Numbered from the stretch's first letter, positions 24,101 to 35,504 are shown. The stretch is 64,000 nt of DNA from Micropruina glycogenica (GCF_900289045.1 NZ_LT985188.1:3658001-3722000), one strand, 5' to 3'. A program made the numbers and translations. Notes: generated by a model from the letters alone, not told the origin.

Positions 24101-25798
24101 GTGTCGAGATTGCCAGTAATCGTGCTCACCCGACTGTTCGCCGGCCTGCTGGTGCTCGCCGCGGTCGTCGTCGGGCCGTCCGCCACGCGGGCGATGGCCG
24201 CCGAGACGGTTGAGACCTATGTCGTGCAGGGCGCCATCAACGCCGACGGGTCGCTGAACGTCACCGCCACGATCACCTTCGATGGCGCCGCGCCGGCCGG
24301 CCTGGTGCAGAAGTTCGCCAACGCTCGGCAGGTGATCGGCGATCGCGAGTACGTCTACACGCTGCGTGACGTGAAGGCCACCATCGCCGACCAGCCGATC
24401 AACGCCACCGTCACCCAGCAAGACGGGCAGACGGTGGTCACCATGCCCACCCAGGGCGCCACCGCGCCCGTGGTGCTGAGCTACACCGTGCTCGGTGCGG
24501 CGATCAAAGAGCCCAGCGGCGAGACCACGGTGATGTGGCGGTTGCTGCAGGGTTTGAGCCTGCCGGTCAAGCAGTTCACCGCCACCCTCACCGTGCCCAC
24601 CATGATTCAAGCGGTGCTGTGCAACGCGGGCCCGCCCGTGTCGCCGGGGGTCTGCACCTCGTGGGGCGGCGGTACCCACGAGTACCCAGACCCCACGTTC
24701 AGCGACGGCCCGCGCGGGGTGGGTGAAGTGGTCGAGGTGATCGTCCGCTTCCCCGAAGGTGCGGTGACCCCCAACGAGCAGATCCGCGACGTGTGGACGC
24801 TGGGCAAGGCCTTCTCGACCGCACCCCTGCCGCTGTCGCTGGCCCTCATTGCGTTGGTGCTGGGCGGCCTCGCGTTCTGGGCCGTGCACCGCCGCATGGG
24901 GCGCGACGCGGTCGGCGCCGGCCAATCGACACCGGTGGCCGAGTTCCACCCGGTGGGTGACGGCGAGGCCGAGTTCCGCGTGCTCGACGGGGTGCGTCCC
25001 GGCCAGGTGGGCACCCTGGTCGACGAGCGGGTCGACCCCGTGGACGTCACGGCGACCCTGATCGACCTCGCCGTGCGCGGGCACCTGCGGTTCACCGAAC
25101 TGCCCAAGGAGTCGGCCTACGCCGTTCGCGAGTGGACGCTCTCGCGCCTAGCCGGTGGCGACGACCTGCTGCCCTACGAGCGCACCCTGCTCGACGCGGT
25201 CGCTCCCGAAGGCGGCGAGCCGGTGCTGCTGTCGCAGCTGCCCGAGGCCGTCGGGGCAGTGATCGTCACGGTGCAGAACGAGTTGTACGACGACGTGGTG
25301 AAGCTCGGCTGGTTCGCGCAGCGTCCTGATCAGACCCGCAACACGTGGTTCCGCATCGGCCTGGGCTGTGTGGTGGTCGCCGTGCTGGCCACCATCGGCC
25401 TCGCCGCGTTCACCGGGTTCGGCCTGCTCGGCCTCGCCCTGATCGCGGTGTCGCTGCTGGTGGTGTTCCTGGGCCAAGAGATGCCGGCGCGCACCGAGAA
25501 GGGTGTCGCGATGCTGAACGGTCTTGGCATGTTGCGGGCCGACCTGCTGGGCCAGCCGACCGACAGCATGCCGAAGGGGCAGGAGTTGGCGGAGTTGTCC
25601 GAGGTGCTGCCCTACGCGGTGGTGCTGGGCGGTTACGAGCGGTGGCTGCAGGCCCTGGCCGACGCCGACGGCGACCTCGACGCCGACTCCACCGACCTGA
25701 ACTGGTACCACGCCCCCGACGACTGGCGGTTGTCAGACCTGCCGGCCTCGCTCGACCGACTGATCATCACCATTCAGGGCAAGCTCTTCAGCCGCTGA
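24101..25798 (+). CDS. DUF2207 predicted membrane protein
   Basis: 565 aa from GTG 24101, chosen because GAAGGG lies 6 bp upstream and a signal peptide (LFAGLLVLAAVVVGPSATRAMA) starts just after it. An extracellular beta-rich DUF2207 domain (about 35-220), a membrane helix (about 245-262), a cytosolic region (about 275-400), two further helices (about 415-460) and a cytosolic tail with LPYAVVLGGYERWLQAL. Function is unknown across the family. A second, divergent member lies at 38499-40472. The 3' end overlaps the convergent tetR remnant by 11 bp. Confidence 0.85.
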   Translation: MSRLPVIVLTRLFAGLLVLAAVVVGPSATRAMAAETVETYVVQGAINADGSLNVTATITFDGAAPAGLVQKFANARQVIGDREYVYTLRDVKATIADQPINATVTQQDGQTVVTMPTQGATAPVVLSYTVLGAAIKEPSGETTVMWRLLQGLSLPVKQFTATLTVPTMIQAVLCNAGPPVSPGVCTSWGGGTHEYPDPTFSDGPRGVGEVVEVIVRFPEGAVTPNEQIRDVWTLGKAFSTAPLPLSLALIALVLGGLAFWAVHRRMGRDAVGAGQSTPVAEFHPVGDGEAEFRVLDGVRPGQVGTLVDERVDPVDVTATLIDLAVRGHLRFTELPKESAYAVREWTLSRLAGGDDLLPYERTLLDAVAPEGGEPVLLSQLPEAVGAVIVTVQNELYDDVVKLGWFAQRPDQTRNTWFRIGLGCVVVAVLATIGLAAFTGFGLLGLALIAVSLLVVFLGQEMPARTEKGVAMLNGLGMLRADLLGQPTDSMPKGQELAELSEVLPYAVVLGGYERWLQALADADGDLDADSTDLNWYHAPDDWRLSDLPASLDRLIITIQGKLFSR

Positions 25799-26449
25799 GC
25801 GCCGAAACCGGGGTTGACGCCGCGGCCAACACGGCTGCCTGCAGAATCACGTCGAGCGCCCTGTGCGCGGCCTGCGCTGCTGATGCGGGGTCGTCGGCGT
25901 GATCGACCAGCCACAGTGCGGCCTCGTTCATGGCGCCCGACAGATGCGCGGTCAAGGCGTCCAGCAGATCGTCCGGAACCCCCAGGTCGGCCACGCGTCG
26001 CACAGGTGGCGGCCGGAGTGTTGCGCGTCGAGCCTTCGCCACTGCTGCCAGCCGATCAGGGCCGGTGCGTCGACCAGCAGAACCTGGACGACTCCGGGTG
26101 CGGTGACGGCATCGAGAAAGGCGTGGCTGCCTGCCCGTAACCGGGCGAAGGGGTCGTCACCGGCCCCCACAGCGGCTGCCACGACGGCCTGTGAGACCTG
26201 GCTCTGCACGTGTTCGGCCACGGCGGCGAACAGCCCGGTGCGGCTGCCGTAGTGGTGGTACACCGCGCCGCGGGTGACGTTGGCCGCCCGGGCCACGTCA
26301 TCGAGCGACACCTGCGCGTGCCCCCGATCGGCGTACAGGGTGACGGCGGCGGTGAGCACGCGCTGCGCGGTGGCGTCAGCGGCTGATGCGCGGGTCGTCG
26401 CAGCGCCCGACGGGGTGCTGCTCGACCTGATCGAGCAGGTCGAGCCCAC
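25788..26449 (-). pseudogene. TetR-family regulator, frameshifted
   Basis: The first frame (from 26449) encodes a good TetR N-terminus: AAVTLYADRGHAQVSLDDVARAANVTRGAVYHHYGSR, then the ligand domain to LLVDAPALIGWQQWRRLDA. It then degenerates (HLCDAWPTWGFRTICWTP) and stops at 25952. The expected C-terminus (ADLGVPDDLLDALTAHLSG, NEAALWLVD) continues in another frame to 25788. A single-base indel near 25990-26005 explains this. It may be real decay or an assembly error. Its target genes are unknown. Confidence 0.8.
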
Positions 26450-26536
26450 TGCCGAGTTCGCCGACGCCTACGCGGCCGGCGCCGGGGGCAGCGACGAACC
26501 CGTTGGGCCACGCTGACATGACCCGCTGAGGTACGA

Positions 26537-27979
26537 CTACGAGACGGCGAGCCCGGGGTAGAGCGGGTTGGCGTCAAGCAGCTCGGCGGACGCAGCCTTC
26601 GTGCGGTCGGCGACGCCGTCGGCCAGGGTGTATTTGGCCTTGCCAGGCGTGCCGGCCGCCGTCGTGGTGGCGGTGGTGTTGGCCAGCACGTCGACGATCA
26701 GCTCGGCGACCTTGTCGAACTCGTCGGCCCCGAAGCCGCGCGAGGTCAGGGCAGGGGTGCCGATGCGCACGCCGGTGGTGTACCAGGCCCCGTTGGGGTC
26801 GTTGGGCACCGAGTTGCGGTTGGTCACGATGCCCGAATCGAGCAGCGCCGACTCGGCCTGGCGTCCGGTGATGCCGAACGAGCCGGTGTCGATCAGCACC
26901 AGATGGTTGTCGGTGCCCCCGGTGACCAGGGTGGCGCCGCGCTTCAGCAGCCCCTCGGCCAGCACCTTGGCGTTGTCGGCCACCTTCGCGGCGTAGTCGC
27001 GGAAGGAGTCCGTCCGGGCCTCGGCGAAGGCGACCGCCTTGGCGGCCATGATGTGCGACAGCGGGCCGCCCAGCACCATCGGGCAGCCGCGGTCGACGCT
27101 CGGCGCGTACTCGGGGGTGGCCAGCACGAAACCGCCGCGCGGACCGCGCAACGACTTGTGTGTGGTCGAGGCCACCAGGTGGGCGTAGGGCACCGGATCC
27201 TCCTCGCCGGTGAACACCTTGCCCGCCACCAAGCCGGCGAAGTGCGCCATGTCGACGAACAGGGTGGCACCCACCTCGTCCGCGATCTCGCGCATCTTCG
27301 CAAAGTTCACCCGGCGCGGGTAGGCCGAATAGCCGGCGACCAGGATCAGCGGCTTGAACGCGCGCGCGTCGGCCAGCAGCTTGTCGTAGTCGATCAGCTG
27401 GGTCTCGGCGTTGGTGCCGTAGCTGCGCTGGTGAAACATCTTGCCCGAGATGTTCGGACGGAAACCGTGGGTCAGGTGACCGCCGACGTCCAGGCTCATG
27501 CCCATCACGCGCTGCTCGGCGAAGCTCTTGCGCAGGGTTTCCCAGTCGTCCTCGGACAGTTCGTTGACGTTCTTGGCACCCAGCCGCTCCAGTACGGGCG
27601 ACTCCACCCGGTGCGCCAGAATCGACCAGTAGGCGACCAGGTTGGCGTCGATGCCCGAGTGCGGCTGCACGTAGGCGTACTCGGCGCCGAACAGCTCACG
27701 GGCGTGCTCGGCGGCCACCGATTCGACCGTGTCGACGTTCTGGCAACCCGCGTAGAAACGATGCCCGATGGTGCCCTCGGCGTACTTGTCGCTGAACCAG
27801 GTGCCCATCGTCATCAGCACCGGCAGCGAGGCGTAGTTCTCGCTGGCGATCAGCTTGAGCGAGGCCCGCTGGTCGGTCAGTTCGGCGCGGGTGGCGGCTG
27901 CGATACGCGGCTCGACCCCCTCGATGACTGACAAGACGTTGCGGTAGATGTCGGACGCGGTCGAACCGAGATCACTCAC
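26537..27979 (-). CDS. glyA: Serine hydroxymethyltransferase
   Basis: 480-aa PLP enzyme interconverting serine and glycine with tetrahydrofolate, the main one-carbon source. Motifs: [49 protein letters not shown] and the PLP lysine in [15 protein letters not shown]. It is about 55 residues longer than typical bacterial GlyA because of an insert (about 118-160, [20 protein letters not shown] and on to [10 protein letters not shown]), which I associate with a long-form subfamily. GTG start at 27979 with AAGGAG 6 bp upstream. Confidence 0.95.
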   Translation of the reverse strand: MSDLGSTASDIYRNVLSVIEGVEPRIAAATRAELTDQRASLKLIASENYASLPVLMTMGTWFSDKYAEGTIGHRFYAGCQNVDTVESVAAEHARELFGAEYAYVQPHSGIDANLVAYWSILAHRVESPVLERLGAKNVNELSEDDWETLRKSFAEQRVMGMSLDVGGHLTHGFRPNISGKMFHQRSYGTNAETQLIDYDKLLADARAFKPLILVAGYSAYPRRVNFAKMREIADEVGATLFVDMAHFAGLVAGKVFTGEEDPVPYAHLVASTTHKSLRGPRGGFVLATPEYAPSVDRGCPMVLGGPLSHIMAAKAVAFAEARTDSFRDYAAKVADNAKVLAEGLLKRGATLVTGGTDNHLVLIDTGSFGITGRQAESALLDSGIVTNRNSVPNDPNGAWYTTGVRIGTPALTSRGFGADEFDKVAELIVDVLANTTATTTAAGTPGKAKYTLADGVADRTKAASAELLDANPLYPGLAVS

Positions 27980-28064
27980 TGAGTGCTCCTTCGTGGGCTG
28001 GCTGAGGCTTCACTCTAGTGCTGTGTGCCGTGCTGCCGCCGCGCCCAGCCTATGCTGCCTGGTC

Positions 28065-28625
28065 ATGCGATCGATCGACGGCGACGTGGCGACCGCCGCG
28101 CAGGCCGTTGTGGCGCTGGTGGCCGAAGGGCTCGGCGTGGAGCGAGGCCCGCTGGTGATCGGCATCGACGGGCCCAGCGGCTCGGGCAAGACGACGCTCG
28201 CGGACGCCGTGGCTGGGCACCTGCGCTGCCCCGTGGTGCACATGGACGACCTGTTCGCCGGCTGGGACGGTCTTGGGTCAGCGGCCCAGTTGCTGCACGA
28301 CCAAGTGCTGCGGCCCTTGTCGCGGGGTGATTCCGGAGCGTACCGCCGGTGGGACTGGCACGCGTCCGAGTGGGCCGAAACTGTGCCGGTGCCCTGGGTT
28401 CCGGTGCTGGTGGTCGAGGGCTGCGCGAGCACGGTGCGTCCAGCGGGTGATCTGGTCACGGTACGGGTGTGGGTCGAGGCGGCGACGGACGTGCGCATGG
28501 CCCGCGGCCTCGAACGTGACGGCGAGGCGTTCCGGCCGCACTGGCAACGCTGGGCGGCGCAGGAGCGTGAGCTGTTCGGCGCCGACCACACCCGCGACCG
28601 CGCCGACCTCATCGTTCACATCTGA
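28065..28625 (+). CDS. P-loop kinase related to uridine kinase
   Basis: 186 aa. Walker A GIDGPSGSGKTTLAD at about 28-42, VVHMDDLFAGWDGL (acidic substrate loop), a Walker B-like VPVLVVEGCAS, and the lid region ARGLERDGEAFRPHWQRWAAQERELF. The pattern fits the uridine kinase/phosphoribulokinase-like group of small P-loop kinases; the true substrate is not evident. Start ATG 28065; TATGCT at 28051-28056 predicts a start point 2 nt upstream, so it is nearly leaderless. It is divergent from glyA. Confidence 0.82.
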   Translation: MRSIDGDVATAAQAVVALVAEGLGVERGPLVIGIDGPSGSGKTTLADAVAGHLRCPVVHMDDLFAGWDGLGSAAQLLHDQVLRPLSRGDSGAYRRWDWHASEWAETVPVPWVPVLVVEGCASTVRPAGDLVTVRVWVEAATDVRMARGLERDGEAFRPHWQRWAAQERELFGADHTRDRADLIVHI

Positions 28626-29204
28626 CCGATTCGCGCGCACTGCGCGACCGCCGTCATCACTGGGCTTGCCGCGGGATCGCCGACCTGACGACGACGCGGC
28701 CGTCGGATTGCGTCCGATTCGACACCCGTCACCGCTCGCTGAGGTGAAAGACCCCTCGAGTCGGACGTAATCTCGCGGCCGTCAAGAGATCCCGGCATCC
28801 GCCGGGATGACGAAGACGGGGACCACCGACATCCGCCGGGATGACGAAGACGGGGACCACCGTCGTCCCGGGCTTGCCCCGGGATCTCCCACCCGGCCAC
28901 CAAGCGGGAGTAGCTGACTCAGTTCGTGGAGGCGAGCAGCGCAGACGAGGCTGAAGCGGAGCGGCGGCGCCCCTGTCAGGGCGTGGTCGGGCGTTTGCGC
29001 ACTGCGAGGCGCTAGCCGAGCAGTCCCGCAAGTGCGGGACAGGGGCGGACGCCGCTACGCGGCACCCAGACGCAACCACGGGAGTTGATAGAGGGCGGAC
29101 GCCGCTACGCGGCACCAGACGCAACCACGGGGTTGATAACTGCAACAGGCAAGGGTTCTGGACAAGCGCGACCAACAGGGTCTCGACAAGCGCGACCGGC
29201 AGGC
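28626..29204. repeat. Gene-free repeat cluster
   Basis: 579 bp without a gene. It holds two tandem copies of CATCCGCCGGGATGACGAAG (about 28790-28850), CGTCCCGGGCTTGCCCCGGG (about 28864-28884), the inverted second copy of the 130-bp element (28951-29075), a 50-bp tandem duplication (copies at 29043 and 29093), and GGGTCTCGACAAGCGCGACC near 29180. The density suggests a landing zone for these elements. Confidence 0.85.
28951..29075 (+). repeat. About 130-bp dispersed element, copy 2
   Basis: Inverted relative to the copy at 22490-22620. It contains GGCGCCCCTGTCAGGGCGTG, GGGCGTTTGCGCACTGCGAG and GCGCTAGCCGAGCAGTCCCG. The right end, ACAGGGGCGGACGCCGCTAC, runs into a tandem duplication with a 50-bp period (29043-29090 and 29093-29138). 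Confidence 0.85.
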
Positions 29205-29975
29205 TTAGATCGCAGGCCCAGGAATCACGGGCTCGTCTGACTTCGGCTGGCGCGACTTCCACCATGCCACGGCGATCATGCCCACGATGATCGCGATCGA
29301 CAGGTACCACAGCCATTGCCCGTAGGCGTTGATCAACTCGACCGCGGGTTCACCGATCTGCCAGCCCAGGTACATGTACAACCCCGAGCTGATCACCGAC
29401 GAGATGAAGCTCACGATCAGAAACTTCGACAGCTTCGTGCCCGCCGCGCCGAGTGCCGCGTACACCACGGCGGCCGGCATCGGAATCGGCAGGTAGGTGA
29501 CGAAGATCGCCCACGTCTCGTACTTGTGCGTGAACGCGATGGCCCGCTGGTTGCGTTTGCGCGCCCTCTCGGAGCGTCCTGACCACACCTCGATCAGGCC
29601 GTGGCCCCACAGTTTGCCGGCCCACCAGTAGATCCAGTCGAATTTCATCGCCATCAGGCTGCCCAGCACCAGCACCAGGGGCCACCAACGGTCACCGGTC
29701 GCGCCCAGCGCCCCGGTCATCACCAGTCCGGTGCGGTAGCCCAGCGACCCCAGCAGATGCGGCGCCAGGCCCAGCATCACCGGCCGCAGCGGCAGCAGAA
29801 TCAGTCCGTACACCGAGGCGATGCCCATCCAGACCAGGCACGAAATGTCGGCCTTGGTCGGCTTGTGCTTCCAGGGCAGGCCGGGGTCGTCCCACCACTC
29901 GCGGGCGGCGGCATCGTCCGACTGTTGGCCCGGCGGTTGATCGGCGGGCTGGCCGTCGCCCGGGGTCGTACTCAC
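29205..29975 (-). CDS. DedA/VTT-domain membrane protein
   Basis: 256 aa from GTG 29975. A hydrophilic N-terminal tail, then 4-5 hydrophobic helices with the VTT/SNARE-associated signature WAIFVTYLPIPMPAAVVYAALGAAG and a re-entrant FLIVSFISSVISSGLYMYLG segment. DedA-family proteins act in membrane homeostasis, with undecaprenyl phosphate or phospholipid translocation shown for some. TAGGCT lies 7 nt before the GTG, so leaderless initiation is likely. The 235-bp gap to the divergent ABC gene holds nothing else I can identify. Confidence 0.85.
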   Translation of the reverse strand: MSTTPGDGQPADQPPGQQSDDAAAREWWDDPGLPWKHKPTKADISCLVWMGIASVYGLILLPLRPVMLGLAPHLLGSLGYRTGLVMTGALGATGDRWWPLVLVLGSLMAMKFDWIYWWAGKLWGHGLIEVWSGRSERARKRNQRAIAFTHKYETWAIFVTYLPIPMPAAVVYAALGAAGTKLSKFLIVSFISSVISSGLYMYLGWQIGEPAVELINAYGQWLWYLSIAIIVGMIAVAWWKSRQPKSDEPVIPGPAI

Positions 29976-30210
29976 CCTGCGGAGCCTACCCGTCCGTCGC
30001 AGCGACTCCGTGACTTGCCTTTCGGCGCAGCGGACGAAAGCCGCGGCGGCCACCCCATCGGCGCACGCGACACATTGTGTCCACAGATCAACGCCAGTTT
30101 TTGATGAAATCCCTTCGATCGTGCGACGATGGGCCTGTCGCGAGACCTCGCGGCACTGTTTCCACTACGGATCGTCGGGCACGTACCTGCCCGTGGAAAG
30201 GATTGTTGGC

Positions 30211-31305
<1,095 letters not shown>

Positions 31306-31315
31306 TCGATCGACG

Positions 31316-31348
31316 CGAATGCCCCGGGCCTCACGCCCGGGGCATTCG
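31316..31348 (+). terminator. Terminator of the ABC ATPase gene
   Basis: CGAATGCCCCGGGC (31316-31329) pairs perfectly with GCCCGGGGCATTCG (31335-31348) across a 5-nt loop. The 14-bp stem lies 11 bp after the stop codon. The following gap of about 250 bp holds no feature I recognise. Confidence 0.9.
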
Positions 31349-31597
31349 CATGTGCGCGACGTGGTGACCTCAGCGGCGTTCGACCCGACCACGGCGTCCA
31401 CCGCGGTGCGTGGGCTGGTCGAGGTCGTCGATCGACGCGACTCCGTCTGATCTGCGATCAGGCGAGATGCTTGCGCTTTGTGCCCAGGCGACCGGTGACC
31501 CGGCGTTAACGACCTGCGATTGCGTGGTTTCGGTGCCGGAAGTGCCCGCTCGCCGAGGGTGTCCGGCATTGTCGGACGGGGCTGGCAGAATGTAGCC

Positions 31598-32965
31598 ATG
31601 CCCCGCATTCTGTCGGCGAAGCCAGATTCCCGGCTCATTCCGCTGCCCTGGCAAACGCCGTTGGCACAGTGGCCTGAAGACCATCTGGTCGCCCTGCCGC
31701 GAGGCATCTCGCGTCACGTCGTCCGGTTCATCAAGGTGGGCAACGACGTCTACGCGGCCAAAGAGGTCATCGAAACCGCGGCCGTGCACGAGTACCGCAT
31801 GCTGCAAGACCTGGCGCGTGAAGACACCCCTGCGGTCGAGCCGCTGGCCGTGATCACCGACCGGCGCAGTGTCGACGGCGAACCGCTCGACCCGGTGGTG
31901 ATCACCCGGCACCTCGACTTCTCGCTGCCGTATCGGTCGCTGTTCAGCCAGGGGGTCAGGCCCGACACGGTGAACCGCCTGCTCGACGCCATGGTGGTGC
32001 TGCTCGCCCGGCTGCATCTGATCGGGTTCCTGTGGCTCGACGTGTCGCTGTCGAACATTCTTTTCCGGCGCGACGCGGGCGAGTTCGCCGCCTACCTGGT
32101 CGACGCCGAAACCGCTGAGTGGCACGAAGAGCTCAGTGAGGGGCAGCGCGAGCATGACCTGATGATTGCCACCACCAACCTGTTCGGCGAGTTCAGCGAC
32201 CTCGAGGCGGGTCAACTGCTCGACGAGTCGCTCGACCCGCTGGTGCTGGTCGACACCATCACCAGCCGTTACCGCGACCTCTGGGCCGAACTCACCGGGG
32301 TCGAAGAGTTCGCCGGCACCGAGCTCGACCGCATCGAGAGCCGGGTGCGCCGGCTCAACGCGCTCGGCTTCGACGTGGCCGAACTCGACATCACCACCTC
32401 GGCGGACGGCTCCCGCGTGCGCATTCAGCCCAAGGTCGTCGACGCGGGTCACCACACCCGCCGGCTGTTGCGGCTCACCGGGCTCGACGTCGAAGAGAAC
32501 CAGGCCCGCCGGTTGCTCAACGACCTCGACACCTTTCGGTTTCGCACCAACCAGCAGGGTGTCGACGAGGCTCTGGTGGCGCACCAGTGGCTCACCCAGA
32601 GCTTCGAGCCGGTGGTCACGGCGGTTCCGGCGCACCTGCGCGGCAAGCGCGACGCGGCACAGATCTTTCACGAGGTGCTCGACTACCGCTGGTACGCCTC
32701 GCAGCGCGAGAACCGCGACGTGCCGCTGATCGACGCCACCCACGGCTACGTGCGCGACGTGCTCGAAGGGCTGCCCGACGAGGCGATGAACAGCCGTCCG
32801 CTCAGTGAGGGCAGCAGGCAGTTGGCCAACCCGTTCGACCCGTCGCAGGGTTACCTCGATGAAGACGGTGCGATGCCTGACGATCCGTGGGAACTCGAAG
32901 CCGAAGACGTTCCCGAACCCACCGGCGTGCTCGACATCGCGGCATTGCGCCGAGGCAAGGGCTGA
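31598..32965 (+). CDS. DUF4032 / RIO-kinase-like protein
   Basis: 455 aa. The N-terminal half resembles a lipopolysaccharide-kinase/RIO-type fold: YAAKEVIETAAVHEYRML (Lys and Glu of a kinase N-lobe), then LHLIGFLWLDVSLSNILFRR (catalytic-loop-like D..N) and AYLVDAETAEW (DFG-like). The C-terminal half matches DUF4032 (about 225-390). The substrate is unknown; family members are widespread in actinobacteria and often lie near cysS, as here. Leaderless: CAGAAT at 31586-31591 puts the start point on the ATG. Confidence 0.85.
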   Translation: MPRILSAKPDSRLIPLPWQTPLAQWPEDHLVALPRGISRHVVRFIKVGNDVYAAKEVIETAAVHEYRMLQDLAREDTPAVEPLAVITDRRSVDGEPLDPVVITRHLDFSLPYRSLFSQGVRPDTVNRLLDAMVVLLARLHLIGFLWLDVSLSNILFRRDAGEFAAYLVDAETAEWHEELSEGQREHDLMIATTNLFGEFSDLEAGQLLDESLDPLVLVDTITSRYRDLWAELTGVEEFAGTELDRIESRVRRLNALGFDVAELDITTSADGSRVRIQPKVVDAGHHTRRLLRLTGLDVEENQARRLLNDLDTFRFRTNQQGVDEALVAHQWLTQSFEPVVTAVPAHLRGKRDAAQIFHEVLDYRWYASQRENRDVPLIDATHGYVRDVLEGLPDEAMNSRPLSEGSRQLANPFDPSQGYLDEDGAMPDDPWELEAEDVPEPTGVLDIAALRRGKG

Positions 32966-33037
32966 CGTTTCTTCGGTGATCGGGCTGGTCGTGACCCCTG
33001 CGTCCGGTCACCCCGCCCGCCCCGATACAATCGGCCG

Positions 33038-34447
33038 GTGAGTTTTCACCTGTACGACAGCCTGCGGCGCGAGATCGTCGCGTTCCAGCCCCTGGAGCCC
33101 GGACGGGTGTCGATCTACGTCTGCGGCCCCACCGTGCAGTCGGCCCCGCACCTGGGGCACATGCGCAGCCGGGTGAACTTCGACGTGCTGCGGCGGTGGC
33201 TCGCCCACACCGGGCACGAGGTCACGCTGATCAGCAACGTCACCGACATCGACGACAAGATTCTGGCCAAGGCCGAGGCGGCGGGGCGTCCCTGGTGGGC
33301 GCACGCGTTCATCTTCGAGGCGGCCTTCGACGCCGCCTATCGGGCGTTGGGCGTGCCCGCGGCCACCTACGAGCCGCGCGCCACCGGTCACATTCCCGAA
33401 ATGATCGCGCTGATCGCCGACCTGATCGAACGCGGCCACGCCTACGCGGCACCCGACGGTTCGGGCGACGTGTACTTCGACGTGGCGTCGTGGCCCGGCT
33501 ACGGCTCGTTGACCGGGCAGAAGGTCGCCGACATGGAGCCGGCCGACGACGCGGAGCCTCGCGGAAAGCGTGACCCGCGCGACTTCGCGCTGTGGAAGGG
33601 CTACAAGGCCGGCGAACCCGAAACGGCCTCGTGGCAAAGCCCATGGGGTCGGGGGCGTCCGGGGTGGCACATCGAGTGCTCGGCGATGGCGGGCAAGTAC
33701 CTGGGCGACAGCTTCGACATTCACGGCGGCGGGCTCGACCTGCGCTTTCCGCACCACGAGAACGAACTGGCGCAGTCGCAGGCAGCCGGACGGCCGTTCG
33801 CCCGGTACTGGATGCATCACGCCTGGGTGACCATGGCGGGCGAGAAGATGTCGAAGTCGCTGGGCAACACCGCCGACGTCACCGCCGCGGTCACCACCTA
33901 CGGCGGCCGGGCCGTCCGGCTGTGGCTGGCTGGGCCGCACTATCGCTCGGCGATCGAACTCAGCGAGGCGGCGCTGGCCGAAGCGGCGGCACAACTGGCC
34001 CGCATCGACAGCTTCGTCGACCGGGCCGCGTCGGTGCTCGGTGCGCCCACTGGGGCCGCCGACCTGCCCGACGCCTTCGTCGCGGCGATGAACGACGACC
34101 TGGGCACACCGAGCGCGCTGGCGACCCTGTTCACCACGGTGCGTGACGGCAACGCTGCGCTGGGGGCGGGCGACCGCGCTGCGGCCGAGCAGGCCAGGGC
34201 GAGTGTGCTGGCCATGTTGCACGTGTTCGGGCTGCGGGCGGACGCGCCCGAGTGGGCCGGCGACGCCGGTGCCGACGACCTCACCCCCGTTGTCGACGGC
34301 CTGGTCGGCGCCCTGCTGGAGCAGCGCGCCCAGGCCCGCGCCCGCAAGGACTGGCCCGCCGCCGACGCCGTCCGTGACACCCTGGCCGGCCTCGGTCTGA
34401 AGGTCGAGGACACCCCGAACGGTCCCCGCTGGAGCTTGGAGAACTGA
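33038..34447 (+). CDS. cysS: Cysteinyl-tRNA synthetase
   Basis: 469-aa class I aminoacyl-tRNA synthetase. The HIGH-like motif is HLGHMRS, KMSKS is intact in [10 protein letters not shown], and the zinc/cysteine site shows as YVCGPTV, IECSAMA and FPHHENE. The helical anticodon domain ends with [23 protein letters not shown] start at 33038, fixed by TACAAT (33026-33031) whose predicted start point is the G itself, so leaderless. cysS normally follows ispF in actinobacteria; here 12.7 kb separates them. The stop overlaps rlmB by one base (TGATG). Confidence 0.97.
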   Translation: MSFHLYDSLRREIVAFQPLEPGRVSIYVCGPTVQSAPHLGHMRSRVNFDVLRRWLAHTGHEVTLISNVTDIDDKILAKAEAAGRPWWAHAFIFEAAFDAAYRALGVPAATYEPRATGHIPEMIALIADLIERGHAYAAPDGSGDVYFDVASWPGYGSLTGQKVADMEPADDAEPRGKRDPRDFALWKGYKAGEPETASWQSPWGRGRPGWHIECSAMAGKYLGDSFDIHGGGLDLRFPHHENELAQSQAAGRPFARYWMHHAWVTMAGEKMSKSLGNTADVTAAVTTYGGRAVRLWLAGPHYRSAIELSEAALAEAAAQLARIDSFVDRAASVLGAPTGAADLPDAFVAAMNDDLGTPSALATLFTTVRDGNAALGAGDRAAAEQARASVLAMLHVFGLRADAPEWAGDAGADDLTPVVDGLVGALLEQRAQARARKDWPAADAVRDTLAGLGLKVEDTPNGPRWSLEN

Positions 34448-35421
34448 TGCCCGGAAACTCATCTCGTCAGGGTGCCGTCCGCAAGCGTGGCAAGGGCACC
34501 GGCAGCGGCAACACCGCCGGTTCGGGCGGTCGCGTGCGCCGTGGGCTCGAAGGCAAAGGCCCGACACCCAAGGCCGAGGATCGTCCCTACCACAAGGCGT
34601 ATCGCAAGCGTGGGCCGAACGAACCCGGCCAAACCCAGGCCGGGCAGGGCCGCGGCAAGCCGCGTCGCGACACGCCACGCGCGGACGACGACTGGGTGTT
34701 CGGGCGCAACCCGGTGCTCGAGGCGCTGCAGGCCGGCCTGCCGGTCAAGCGCGCCTACGTGGCCGACGGGGTCGAGCGCGACGACCGGTTGCGCGACATT
34801 CTCAAGTACGCCGCCGACCACGGCATCGCGCTGCTGGCCGCCACCCGCGCCGAACTCGACAAGCTCACCGGCGGCGGCGTGCACCAGGGGGTGGCGCTGC
34901 AGTTGCCGCCCTTCGAGTACGCGCACCCCGACGACCTGCTGGCCGAGGCGTTGGACGCTCCCGACCCGGCGCTGGTGATCGCTTGCGACCAGGTCACCGA
35001 CCCCCGCAACCTGGGCGCGATCATTCGCTCGGCAGCGGCTTTCGGAGCTGCTGGGGTGATCATTCCCGAGCGGCGATCGGCTCAGGTGACGGCCGCGGCC
35101 TGGAAGACGTCAGCGGGCGCCGCGGCCCGCATTCCGGTGGCGCGTGCCACCAACCTGAACCGGGCGCTGAAGCAGTACGCGGACGCCGGCTTCGTCGTGG
35201 CCGGGCTGGCCGGTGAGGCCGATCTCGACGTCAGCGGCATTCCGGGCGTGGACGGCCCCGTCCTGCTCGTGGTCGGCTCCGAGGGTGAGGGCCTGTCGCG
35301 GCTCGTCCGTGACAACTGCGACGTGCTGGTGTCGATTCCGATCGACTCCGACGTCGAGTCGCTGAACGCGTCGGTGGCGGCGAGCATCGCGCTATATGAG
35401 GTCACCCGCTGCCGCGGCTGA
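34447..35421 (+). CDS. rlmB: 23S rRNA 2'-O-methyltransferase, RlmB/TrmH family
   Basis: 324 aa. A basic Gly/Arg/Lys-rich N-terminal extension (about 1-78), a small substrate-binding domain (about 80-155, VFGRNPVLEALQAG), then the SPOUT knot with motifs DPRNLGAIIRSAAAFG, LLVVGSEGEGLS and ESLNASVAASIALYE. It methylates a ribose in 23S rRNA (G2251 for E. coli RlmB). Coupled to cysS by a TGATG overlap. The last 26 bp of the gene are duplicated 72 bp downstream (35468-35493). Confidence 0.93.
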   Translation: MPGNSSRQGAVRKRGKGTGSGNTAGSGGRVRRGLEGKGPTPKAEDRPYHKAYRKRGPNEPGQTQAGQGRGKPRRDTPRADDDWVFGRNPVLEALQAGLPVKRAYVADGVERDDRLRDILKYAADHGIALLAATRAELDKLTGGGVHQGVALQLPPFEYAHPDDLLAEALDAPDPALVIACDQVTDPRNLGAIIRSAAAFGAAGVIIPERRSAQVTAAAWKTSAGAAARIPVARATNLNRALKQYADAGFVVAGLAGEADLDVSGIPGVDGPVLLVVGSEGEGLSRLVRDNCDVLVSIPIDSDVESLNASVAASIALYEVTRCRG

Positions 35422-35493
35422 CCTCCTGGTGGGCGAACCGGGCCGGCAAGCCGTCCCGTTTCTTGACATGAGGTCACCCGCTGCCGCGGCTGA
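35396..35493 (+). repeat. 26-bp duplication of the rlmB 3' end
   Basis: The sequence beginning ATGAGGTCACCCGCTGCCGC occurs at 35396-35421, the end of rlmB including its stop, and again at 35468-35493, with 46 bp between. An exact repeat of a gene's 3' end is what an excised or decayed integrative insertion can leave, but no integrase or tRNA site is present. Confidence 0.85.
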
Positions 35494-35504
35494 TTGAGCA
35501 AGCC

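Noticed and set aside
22364..25084. A 906-codon minus-strand frame across the metallopeptidase and DUF2207 genes
   Set aside because: Overlaps two genes with clear domains in other frames and translates the dispersed repeats.
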